Of a stretch of 60,524 bases of DNA, positions 38,862-46,674 are shown one piece after another. How positions within the stretch are numbered: position 1 is the stretch's first letter; each line of letters starts with the position of its first letter. Location of the stretch: positions 1 through 60,524 of IMG/VR virus record IMGVR_UViG_3300032156_000008; one strand, given 5' to 3'. A program made the translations under genes and the position numbers. This DNA comes from a virus. The notes beneath the pieces are model-generated. The model had not been told where the DNA came from. It was given only the letters and a program-made list of their open reading frames with translations, and made no database searches.

Positions 38862-40205
38862 TTACTTACCGAGGAGTCCCTTCAGGATGGCCCAGAGGGC
38901 CTTGAGGAACTCTACGACTGGGTTGGGGCTCGGAGTGGGAGGGGGCGTGGGGTCCGTGGGTCGGAAGGTGAACTCGACGGTGATCACGGGCTTGCCCGCG
39001 GCGTCGACGACCTCCTGCGACTTGTTGGGGATAAACGACACGGTCCCGTCCGTCTTGATCTGGAGCGCCGGGCTCCCGCTGATAACCACCGTCGGGGGAA
39101 TCTTGACGCTCGACGGGTCGAGCGGCGCCGCCCTGACCGTGGTGATACTCCCGTCGAGGACGCTCACCCTGCCGTCGGCGCACTCCCTGCCGTTCACGAC
39201 GAACCCGCAGGGGACGTTGCACGTCGCGGCCATGGTCGAGTAGATCTGCCTCCCGACGGCCACGTCGGACGCGTCGATCGGCACGTACGCCGCCGAGGCG
39301 TTCGCGACGTGGTAGTTGCGGGTCCACCCGTTTAGGAGGGGCCAGTCCCTGTCGTTGTCTCCCCACGAGGCCGCGACGACGAGGATGCCCTGATCCATGT
39401 CGTAGCCGACGATGCACTGGGCGTGCCCGCCGACGTCGGTGCCCGACTTGCCGGGGTAGATATAGACCGAGGCCCCGTCCACCGTCTTGGGCATCAGGTT
39501 CTGGTAGTCCTCCATGATGTTGACGCCGACGAGGGCGGCCCCGCCCGTCCCGGCCTCGTACCCACGGAAGATCGCCTCGCATATTTCGTCGAAGGTATCG
39601 CAGATCGCGTATCCGTCGGCGAGGTGGAAAAGCGCCTCGGCGTCTATCTGCTCCCTGCTAATGCCGAGGTCGTTATCATACGACGGCACGCAGTCGGGAT
39701 TCTTGGAGGTCCTGTACCACCACTCGGGCACCCAGCCCCTCTTGGTCCACGCGATCATGCACGCGTCGACCCATCCGCCATCGGGAGGCCTGTCCGCCGG
39801 GTCGGGCCACGCCTGCTCGCGACCCAGCTCGTAGGCTCTCTGCATAGAGGGCATGAGCCCAACGACCTTGTCCCAGAACATGGCACAGCGCCAGCCGTCC
39901 TTCTTGATCTGGACGTCGCGCCGTATGGCGGCGAACTCCTCAGCGGTCGGCCTCTGGCCGAGCAGGCGGAGGATGACGACGAGATACTGAGCCATCGCGG
40001 TCGCGAACCCCGTGCACGTCCCCCTCTTGTCCTGATTCAGCCTCGTCGGCTTCAGGAACGGGAGGACCAGTGGGTTTATCCACGCACGGGGTATCGGAGG
40101 GCGCGCCTCCGCCTTCGCCCTCTGAATGGCCCTGTAGCTGAAGTGCGGCCTCTCCGCGAGCTTGTGCTTCGGGAGGACCGGGTCCAGCTTCGGCTTGAAG
40201 GGCGT
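38862..40205 (-). CDS. Papain-like cysteine peptidase (probable lysis enzyme), non-AUG start
   Basis: The conserved N-terminus lies upstream of the first ATG (39995). Reading in frame from ACG 40205, which follows GAGGTGGAAAC, gives 447 residues. Gln58 and Cys64 in QDKRGTCTGF form the oxyanion/nucleophile motif of C1 peptidases, and the His is in GGHAQCIVGYD. The usual NSWG Asn position reads ASWG. The protein ends with a Pro linker and an amphipathic helix (EFLKALWAILKGLLG). The upstream frame is closed by the TGA of the membrane-protein gene. With that membrane protein it may form a lysis module against a protein cell wall or S-layer. Confidence 0.7.
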   Translation of the reverse strand, partial: TPFKPKLDPVLPKHKLAERPHFSYRAIQRAKAEARPPIPRAWINPLVLPFLKPTRLNQDKRGTCTGFATAMAQYLVVILRLLGQRPTAEEFAAIRRDVQIKKDGWRCAMFWDKVVGLMPSMQRAYELGREQAWPDPADRPPDGGWVDACMIAWTKRGWVPEWWYRTSKNPDCVPSYDNDLGISREQIDAEALFHLADGYAICDTFDEICEAIFRGYEAGTGGAALVGVNIMEDYQNLMPKTVDGASVYIYPGKSGTDVGGHAQCIVGYDMDQGILVVAASWGDNDRDWPLLNGWTRNYHVANASAAYVPIDASDVAVGRQIYSTMAATCNVPCGFVVNGRECADGRVSVLDGSITTVRAAPLDPSSVKIPPTVVISGSPALQIKTDGTVSFIPNKSQEVVDAAGKPVITVEFTFRPTDPTPPPTPSPNPVVEFLKALWAILKGLLGK

Positions 40206-40214
40206 GTTTCCACC

Positions 40215-40625
40215 TCAGGCGGGCGGACCCTTCATCCGCTGGACCTGAAGGGCTCCCCTCTGGTATCCCATCTGGGAGCCCTGCGTGTATCCACCGAGGG
40301 ACGCGATGAGCAGCACGACGGCCTGCATGGTTGCTCCGTCGATGCCCTGAAGCAGCGCGTAGATCTCGATAACGCCGAGGACGATCATGGCGAGGACGAC
40401 CCTCATCGTCAAGTCGGTGAACTCGGCCCCGACAAGTCCCACGGCCCGGCCTACGCCGTGACCAAGGGAGTGCGTTACGATGCCGGCGATGACCGCGAAG
40501 ATGATCGCCGTCAGTCCGCTCTCCGTGGTGACCACGCCCGTGCTCATCCCCGCTATGAGGATGACAGCGATGATCACTACAGAGGACACAGTCTTGATAG
40601 TTCCGTCTGGATCAGTGAGGCTCAT
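40215..40625 (-). CDS. Multi-span membrane protein, holin-like
   Basis: 136 residues from ATG 40625 with GGAG upstream. About three to four hydrophobic helices (VVIIAVILIAGM, AIIFAVIAGIVTHSLG, VVLAMIVLGVIEIYALL, AVVLLIASLGGY) and a soluble Gln/Arg tail. Its position directly before a secreted-type cysteine peptidase suggests a holin, though size and topology also fit other membrane roles. Confidence 0.6.
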   Translation of the reverse strand: MSLTDPDGTIKTVSSVVIIAVILIAGMSTGVVTTESGLTAIIFAVIAGIVTHSLGHGVGRAVGLVGAEFTDLTMRVVLAMIVLGVIEIYALLQGIDGATMQAVVLLIASLGGYTQGSQMGYQRGALQVQRMKGPPA

Positions 40626-40820
40626 GAGCCAATCTCCACGATACCGTCTGATGCGGGCGCGCGGGCAGCACAGTCTCCCCACCCGAGCGCCCTCTGACCA
40701 GCCGACGGTCGGGTACCTGCGACCCATCGGCACTTGGGGATTGGCGCGGGGCGTGATAGACCCCGGCTCACGCTGTCAGCGGGTCCAGACGACGTCGTCG
40801 AGATATACCTCGATAGCTGC
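40626..40820. other. 195-base gap with a remnant of a jelly-roll domain end
   Basis: No intact gene. Right after the TAG of the upstream protein (40821), the minus strand reads EVYLDDVVWTR then stop, closely resembling the end of that protein (TVYLDDVSINCG). This looks like the relic of a second copy of the same beta-sandwich domain. The rest shows no gene or clear promoter. Confidence 0.5.
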
Positions 40821-41570
40821 CTACCCGCAGTTTATCGAGACGTCGTCCAAGTAGACAGTCCCCGTGGCGGGCCAAGGGTAGGCGTCGTCGAGCCACACAT
40901 CGATCTGGATCGCGTGCGGGGCTCCGAGGTGCTGCATGGCCGGGAGGACCCACGTTTTTAGGTCATACGTGCCGTAGATCCGTTCTATGTATGGGGCCGA
41001 AGCCTCTCCGACCCACGCAGCACCGTTCCACCACACGATGGCTGACATCACGAGAGTATAGTGGGGGAACTCTAAGGTCCTGATCCGATACGTGAGCGTG
41101 TCGCCCTCGGCCCAGCGGCACGACGAGGGATTGACGAGACTCGCTTGGTAGACTCGTTCTGGCATATAACCGGGCGGCCCGACGCGGACTAGGTTAATCT
41201 GAAGACCGTAATCCCCCGAATATTTCGCGGCCGCATTCACCTCGTCAGAACCGGCGTCGTGACTCTGGTAGACCAGCTCCCACCCCGTCATGTCCCCGGT
41301 CTCGAAGCCCCCGTTGATCAGGGCGCAGCACTCTGGCACGAGGGGCGCGCCCCCGGTGATGGCGTATACGGGCTGACCGCCTATTGGGATAAGAACACAC
41401 TCGCCCCCCTCGGTCGGGACGCCCGGGGAGACGGCGTAGTACTCGCCCCTGTTCCCCGTGGGCACGAGGAGACACTGCCCACCCTCTCTCGGCGTGCCCG
41501 GGCCGTAGGCGGCGTACTCGCCCCTGTTCCCCGTGGGCACGAGGACCGTTCGATCGCCGAGGCCGGTCAT
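40821..41570 (-). CDS. Virion protein with carbohydrate-binding-like jelly-roll
   Basis: 249 residues, ATGA-coupled. The N-terminus has three degenerate 24-residue repeats (VLVPTGNRGEYAAYGPGTPR, LLVPTGNRGEYYAVSPGVPT, VLIPIGGQPVYAITGG). The C-terminal ~165 residues form a CBM-like sandwich beginning INGGFETGDMTGWE and ending VYLDDVSIN; the 1299-residue tail-tip protein has the same type of domain. A tail-tip decoration binding cell-surface sugar is likely. Confidence 0.65.
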   Translation of the reverse strand: MTGLGDRTVLVPTGNRGEYAAYGPGTPREGGQCLLVPTGNRGEYYAVSPGVPTEGGECVLIPIGGQPVYAITGGAPLVPECCALINGGFETGDMTGWELVYQSHDAGSDEVNAAAKYSGDYGLQINLVRVGPPGYMPERVYQASLVNPSSCRWAEGDTLTYRIRTLEFPHYTLVMSAIVWWNGAAWVGEASAPYIERIYGTYDLKTWVLPAMQHLGAPHAIQIDVWLDDAYPWPATGTVYLDDVSINCG

Positions 41571-42418
41571 GACGCGTCGTAGAACCCCGCGAGTTGGACG
41601 TAGCACGTGTGCCCGCTCGGGCACGGTGTGGGTATAGTGTAGGACTGGATGCTGTTGACGTATACGTAGCCCACCAGACTCTGATAGACTCCTGCGGTCC
41701 CGTCGAAGAAGTAGTATGGGAACGCGACCACGGTATATGTCTGGGTCGCCGGGTTGACCGGGACTCCCCAGTACAGGTTCGTCGTCGCGGTCGTGTTTCC
41801 CGTGAAGGAGGCGCTAATAATGAAGTGAACCGTATTCCCGTCTCTGCTGTATCGCGCACTCGATGAATATCCAGTGGGCACTCCCCCAGCCCACTGGAGA
41901 TACGGAGACCACGCCCCCCACGAGGCGCCGGCGTCGACGTAGGTCTTGTTAACGGCCCCGGTCCCGAGGGTAGACGATACCACTCCCTCGATCTTATGAC
42001 CCAGAAGATCCACATACGGAGTATCGGTGACTCCCGCAATCTGCATCGCGTAGACGGCCGTGGCCTTCGTGGCATTGGGAACACCAAGTATCACGCTCCC
42101 CGGATAAGCCCCGCTGGTGGAGCCGAAAAACAAAGCAAACGCCCCATGCCCCGACGCGTATTGGCCCCCCGAGAGGTAGAAGTAGCTATTGTCGACGTTC
42201 CGATAGAACGCCGTTCCCGTCAGTGGCCTCGAACTATCCAGCCGAACGTCTTGCGTCTCGTTGGAGATCAGCGCGTTGATCGTGTCGCCGAGGTATCCGG
42301 CCCCGAGGGGGCCTGCGGGCCCGCGCCCCTGCGGGACTAGTCCCGCATAGAGGGCTCCGATCGCCACCGCCTGAATGGCTACGGCGATCGCCAGAATCTG
42401 GATTGCAGTCGGTCTCAT
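41567..42418 (-). CDS. Tail-associated protein with N-terminal membrane/signal segment
   Basis: 283 residues. Starts with a hydrophobic helix (IQILAIAVAIQAVAIGALYAGL), a short GPAGPLG piece, then a beta-rich body with sequons (NET, NKT, NTT) and an ending with CPSGHTCYVQLAGF. ATGA overlaps on both sides. A signal peptide in a tail-module protein is unusual; it may be a surface-exposed accessory fibre. No family recognised. Confidence 0.6.
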   Translation of the reverse strand: MRPTAIQILAIAVAIQAVAIGALYAGLVPQGRGPAGPLGAGYLGDTINALISNETQDVRLDSSRPLTGTAFYRNVDNSYFYLSGGQYASGHGAFALFFGSTSGAYPGSVILGVPNATKATAVYAMQIAGVTDTPYVDLLGHKIEGVVSSTLGTGAVNKTYVDAGASWGAWSPYLQWAGGVPTGYSSSARYSRDGNTVHFIISASFTGNTTATTNLYWGVPVNPATQTYTVVAFPYYFFDGTAGVYQSLVGYVYVNSIQSYTIPTPCPSGHTCYVQLAGFYDAS

Positions 42419-45400
42419 GGTCCCACCTGAATGTATGACGCGTCGAAGCTCGTCGCGGGCACGCGCGGCACCGTCGCGGAGTTGACGACGTTATACTCGG
42501 AGACGAAGCAGTTGCCCACGGAGTTGACGCCCGTGCCCGTCGGGGCGAGAATGGCCCCGTGGTAGAAGATCACGTAGGCGAGGGACACGACTCGAATGCC
42601 GTTGCCCCCGGCTGTCCCCCTGAGGACGCTCAGCACTATACTCGCCGATCCCGAGTACCCGAAGGTGAAGGCGTCGGCCGTCGCCCCCGTGGAGTCGAGG
42701 ACGCTGCCCGTGCTGAACACCCACCCGGACCCGACCCCGACCACCGAGTTGTACAGGACATAGAGGGGGGAGTAGCCCCTGACGTAGCTCGAGTTGACGT
42801 ATGCAGCGCAGAAGGCCATCCCATACAGCCCACTCGCCCCATAGGTATTGTCGGCGAGCAGGACCGACGCCGTGACGGTCACCCCGCTCCTCACGCCGAT
42901 GTAGACGCACCCGCCCGGCCCGGCGTTGAGGCTCAGCCCGGTGATGCTCAGCATGGCCGAGTTGTCAGTGACGACGTATCCAGAGGAGGTCGTCACCCTC
43001 GTTCTGACGATAGTGTACCAGTCGCTCCCGGCGGTGGTGATGTTGCCCCACGGCGCCGCGTCGTCGATCTCGATCTCCCAGACGTTCGAGCCCTTGTCGA
43101 CCGTCGCCTTCACCGTCGAGTAGACGAAGCTAGTGGCGGCGTGGCGGACGAGGATTGGATCTCCTACCGTCACGCTCGCCCCGTCGGAGGCCGTGAGATT
43201 AAACTTCGTCGAGGACGGTGTGGCCGCGTCGGCGCACGCCCCCGCCCAGTAGAGCTCCCCACGGATCTCCAGCGTGCCGGACCCGATGATCCTCTGGACT
43301 GCGAGGTTCTCCGCGTAGTCGGTTCCGCCCTTGCGGACCTTAATCGACGTGACGTGGTCGATGATCGACGGGAGGGAGTCGATCGCCGCCTGAATAGTCG
43401 TGAAGGCGTTCGTCCAGTCGACGCCCGTCCCCGCGCCAGCCGCCGCCTTGTCGACGTAGATGGTAGCGGCGGCGGTCGTCCTCGTCGCCGCGTTCGCCAC
43501 CCCCGGGGGGGTCGCCCAGTCGCCCGCCCCGTTCAGGAAGTGAGATGTGTCGGCGTCGAAGGCCTTCACCGCGACGTGGCTGCCATCCCCCTCGAGGAGG
43601 CCGGTGAGGTCGGTATCGGTCGCCGTCGTGATGTTGTCTGGCCCCGCAGGACCCATGATGTTCTCGATCAGGACCCACGCGCCCGTCTGCTTCTGGTAGA
43701 CGTCGCCCGAGTCGATGTCGAGATAGTAGTCGCCATCGACGCCGATGCCGGCCCCTCCCACTGAGAAGTCGTCGAAGTCGGCCTCGATAACCTCCATCCC
43801 GTCGTCGCCCACGGCCTCCGCGTAGACGACGGCCTTCAGCCTCGCGGCCTCGTAGGCCGACGTCGTGGTGCCGGTGACCTCGGTCCACCCGACCGAGCCG
43901 CCGTCGGTCACCTCCAGCAGGACCTCCTGATGCGGCGCTCCCGACTCGTCGGAGAGGATGACCGACACCGTGTAGGAGTAGGTCCAGTCGGTGGCGTCGA
44001 TCCTGTACCAGAAGGAGAAGTCCTGCGCGTCGGGCAGCGCCCCGAGGTCCTGATAGGCGTCGGACGTGTCGGGGTCGATCACGCCCGGGATGATCAGGCT
44101 GAGGATCTGGAGGCTATACGTGCCGGAGTGCTTCTCGGCTGTGACCACGTTGACCGACCCGCCCACCACCTCCTCGGCGACCCACGGTGTGAGCTCGCCC
44201 GTCTCGAACCCGCCGTTGACGACGTATTCCCCGACGGGCGGTGGACCCTCCCCGTTCCACCAGACGCTCCCGACGACCCCGGCCGGCCCCGCAGGACCCA
44301 TTACGTTGCCGAAGAGCCCCCACGAGCCCCCCGTTTTCGTGTAGACGTCCCCGCTGAGGGAGTCGAGGTAGTAGTCTCCGTTGTCCCCGATCCCGAACCC
44401 GGGCGGACCCTCGTCGTTCCACCATGTCGAGCCGGGGTCGCCGGGCGGCCCCTCCGGACCCATGATGTTCTCGACGACGGACCACGTGCCATCCCTATAG
44501 TAGACGTCCCCGCTGGCGACGTCGAGGTAGTAGTCCCCGTCGACGCCGGTGCCCGGGTCCGGGGCGCCCGAGCCATTCCACCAGACGGAGCCCGGGGCTC
44601 CCGCCGGGCCGGCGGGTCCGTCTGGTCCGTCGGGTCCTGCCGGCCCGGGCGGCCCCTGCTCGCCGGGCGGCCCGTATCCGCCCTCCATGACCCTGACCTT
44701 CAGGGTGCGCCCGTCCTTGTCGGAGATCACCGTGCCACCCCCGACGCCGTCGAGTGTGTCCACCGTGCCGGTCAGCACCTCTGGGACCTTCTCCTTGATG
44801 GCCTGCGTCGCGATGTTCTTCGACGCCGTCGTCCTGTCCTGCACGAGGGTCTTGTAGGCGAGCTGAGACGTGAAGTTAGAGTCCTTCACCGACTGAATAT
44901 TAACGTAGACGCCCGCGAGCTCCCTGACGTATTCGACGGAGATCACCCGCATGGTGTCGTCGGGGATGCCGTCGAACCCCGTCAGGGAGATCTTCTGATA
45001 GAGCTCGATGTCGGGGCGCCCCCTGACGGTGAACGAGTAGACGGTGGGTGGGTGGGTGACGAGGGCGAGGATATCGGTGGCGATCGCGTCCGCCTCCGCC
45101 TCGTCCGCCACCTCGGGCCTCTTGACGTTCAGGGTGATGCGGAACTCCGTGTCCCCCAACACACCCGCTGTGCAGGCGTAGCCCCGTACCCACTGGTTCG
45201 TGAACTCGTCTATCGTCATCCCGATAACAACGACCTCGTTGATGTACTCGTCTGCCCTCTCATCGGCGTCGACCGACTCGACGAGGCCGTCGGTGTAGGC
45301 GATCGTCAGCTGCCCCGGGAGATCGAGCCCCTCCTCCTCGTCGTCGATGTTCGCGTAGGGCACGAAGTAGGCGCACGGGACCGGATCGCCGCCGACCTCG

Positions 45401-46314
45401 ACGGGGCCGGCCTTCACGAGGAAGATGTGGGAGCAGTGGTCACAGATCTGGTCGATCGTCTGCTTGACCGTCGTGTTCTCGTCGACGGTGAACATTTTGT
45501 AGGGAATCGTCGTGCCCCAGCCGACCATGCCCCCGAGGCGCGTCACCCTGTAGGGGAGGACGCCGGTGTACCAGTCCCAGTCGGTGCCGAGCGGGTCGCG
45601 CCCGAGCATCCTGTTGATGAGCTCCGACGGCTCCGTCGTCTCGTCCACCTCGGGATAGATGAGGTCGGGCGGGGTGTCCCACGCTCGGAGGGTCTCGAAG
45701 GAGCCATACTGCTTCCCGAGATACCACGTCTGGTCCATCCCCGAGACGAACGAGTAGCGGTCCCCGGGCCTCCACGACTTCTTCGACGGGAGGGTGAACC
45801 CGTGGAAGACGGTGACCGGCCCCGTCTCCTCCGACGTCATCTCGACGGTGAGGTCGGCGAGCGCCACCGGGCGGACCAGTCCCACGAGGTCCATCTCCAG
45901 AGAGCGAAAGGTGTCCCCTATCCTCTGCGAGACGCGGACGCCCTGCGCCCCGAGGGTGTAGGCGACGAGCTCCGACTGGCCCCTCGAGAACTCGACCGTG
46001 TACTCCAGTTGGGCCGGGGTGATCTCCTTCTCCGCGAACCCCGTGATAAAGACGAAGTGGATGGTCTCGCCGTAGAGAACAAGATCGTATGGCCCGTTGC
46101 CGATGAGCGCCTTGATGTCGTCGATCTCCGTCTGAGAGTAGGGCCAGCAGGTGAACGTCCACGACCGCCCATATCCCGTCGGGGAGATGACCCTCTGCTG
46201 CCCGTCGAGGGAGATGCGTATCGTCTGACGGATGTCGAAGAGCGGCGCGTGGGGCGACGGCCTCGACAGGGGGATGGAGTCGTAGGTGACGACCCCAGTC
46301 GGTGTGTTGGTCAT
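42415..46314 (-). CDS. Large tail-tip / baseplate hub-fibre protein
   Basis: 1299 residues from ATG 46314 (ATGA overlap). The N-terminal ~110 residues resemble the separate 119-residue protein upstream. A ~450-residue hub-like part follows (YTVEFSRGQS..., QKISLTGFDGIPDDTMRVISVEY, typical of tail-associated siphovirus proteins). Then come collagen-like pieces, three ~45-residue repeats (VDGDYYLDxxSGDVY), a jelly-roll beginning VNGGFETGELTPW inserted within the third repeat, and a C-terminal beta-helix (TIYVDKAAAGAGTGVDWTNA). It is probably the host-contacting tip of the tail. Confidence 0.8.
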   Translation of the reverse strand: MTNTPTGVVTYDSIPLSRPSPHAPLFDIRQTIRISLDGQQRVISPTGYGRSWTFTCWPYSQTEIDDIKALIGNGPYDLVLYGETIHFVFITGFAEKEITPAQLEYTVEFSRGQSELVAYTLGAQGVRVSQRIGDTFRSLEMDLVGLVRPVALADLTVEMTSEETGPVTVFHGFTLPSKKSWRPGDRYSFVSGMDQTWYLGKQYGSFETLRAWDTPPDLIYPEVDETTEPSELINRMLGRDPLGTDWDWYTGVLPYRVTRLGGMVGWGTTIPYKMFTVDENTTVKQTIDQICDHCSHIFLVKAGPVEVGGDPVPCAYFVPYANIDDEEEGLDLPGQLTIAYTDGLVESVDADERADEYINEVVVIGMTIDEFTNQWVRGYACTAGVLGDTEFRITLNVKRPEVADEAEADAIATDILALVTHPPTVYSFTVRGRPDIELYQKISLTGFDGIPDDTMRVISVEYVRELAGVYVNIQSVKDSNFTSQLAYKTLVQDRTTASKNIATQAIKEKVPEVLTGTVDTLDGVGGGTVISDKDGRTLKVRVMEGGYGPPGEQGPPGPAGPDGPDGPAGPAGAPGSVWWNGSGAPDPGTGVDGDYYLDVASGDVYYRDGTWSVVENIMGPEGPPGDPGSTWWNDEGPPGFGIGDNGDYYLDSLSGDVYTKTGGSWGLFGNVMGPAGPAGVVGSVWWNGEGPPPVGEYVVNGGFETGELTPWVAEEVVGGSVNVVTAEKHSGTYSLQILSLIIPGVIDPDTSDAYQDLGALPDAQDFSFWYRIDATDWTYSYTVSVILSDESGAPHQEVLLEVTDGGSVGWTEVTGTTTSAYEAARLKAVVYAEAVGDDGMEVIEADFDDFSVGGAGIGVDGDYYLDIDSGDVYQKQTGAWVLIENIMGPAGPDNITTATDTDLTGLLEGDGSHVAVKAFDADTSHFLNGAGDWATPPGVANAATRTTAAATIYVDKAAAGAGTGVDWTNAFTTIQAAIDSLPSIIDHVTSIKVRKGGTDYAENLAVQRIIGSGTLEIRGELYWAGACADAATPSSTKFNLTASDGASVTVGDPILVRHAATSFVYSTVKATVDKGSNVWEIEIDDAAPWGNITTAGSDWYTIVRTRVTTSSGYVVTDNSAMLSITGLSLNAGPGGCVYIGVRSGVTVTASVLLADNTYGASGLYGMAFCAAYVNSSYVRGYSPLYVLYNSVVGVGSGWVFSTGSVLDSTGATADAFTFGYSGSASIVLSVLRGTAGGNGIRVVSLAYVIFYHGAILAPTGTGVNSVGNCFVSEYNVVNSATVPRVPATSFDASYIQVGP

Positions 46315-46670
46315 GAGACCACTCCGGCCGTCGACTCGGCGAACTCGACGGTGTACTCGCAGAGGGTGCCTCCGGTCCCGGGGGTCTCCCTCGCCTCCAG
46401 AGAGACGATCGTGCAGTAGCCCTGCGGGTCGCCGTCTATAGTGAGGGTGGTCCCGTAGACACCGATGCCGATCGCCGCCTCCAGCGCGTTGGCCTCCGCC
46501 CAGCCCTCGGCGAGGCAGGAGAACCTCCACCTGCGCCCGAGCGACGGGGTCTCGAACACCTGCTGCGTGCCGTCGAGGAGAGCCCTCCTCTTGGCCCGCA
46601 CGTCGGTGCCCGGTGCCTTCGGGGAGGGATTGGAGAGGGTCGTCGACCCGTAAACTACCTCTGTGACCAT
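46311..46670 (-). CDS. Distal-tail-like protein, paralogue of the tail-tip N-terminus
   Basis: 119 residues from ATG 46670. VVYGSTTLSNPSPKAPGTDV...GRRWRFSCLAEG...YTVEFAES aligns in order with residues 8-115 of the tail-tip protein (SIPLSRPSPHAPLF...GRSWTFTCWPYS...YTVEFSRG). Siphovirus distal tail proteins sit between tape measure and tip in just this position. The two genes probably arose by duplication. Confidence 0.65.
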   Translation of the reverse strand: MVTEVVYGSTTLSNPSPKAPGTDVRAKRRALLDGTQQVFETPSLGRRWRFSCLAEGWAEANALEAAIGIGVYGTTLTIDGDPQGYCTIVSLEARETPGTGGTLCEYTVEFAESTAGVVS

Positions 46671-46674
46671 GGTC

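Noticed and set aside
43930-46419. 829-codon plus-strand open frame opposite the tail-tip gene
   Set aside because: Composition is typical of antisense translation of a GC-rich gene; no motif, and all neighbours run on the other strand.
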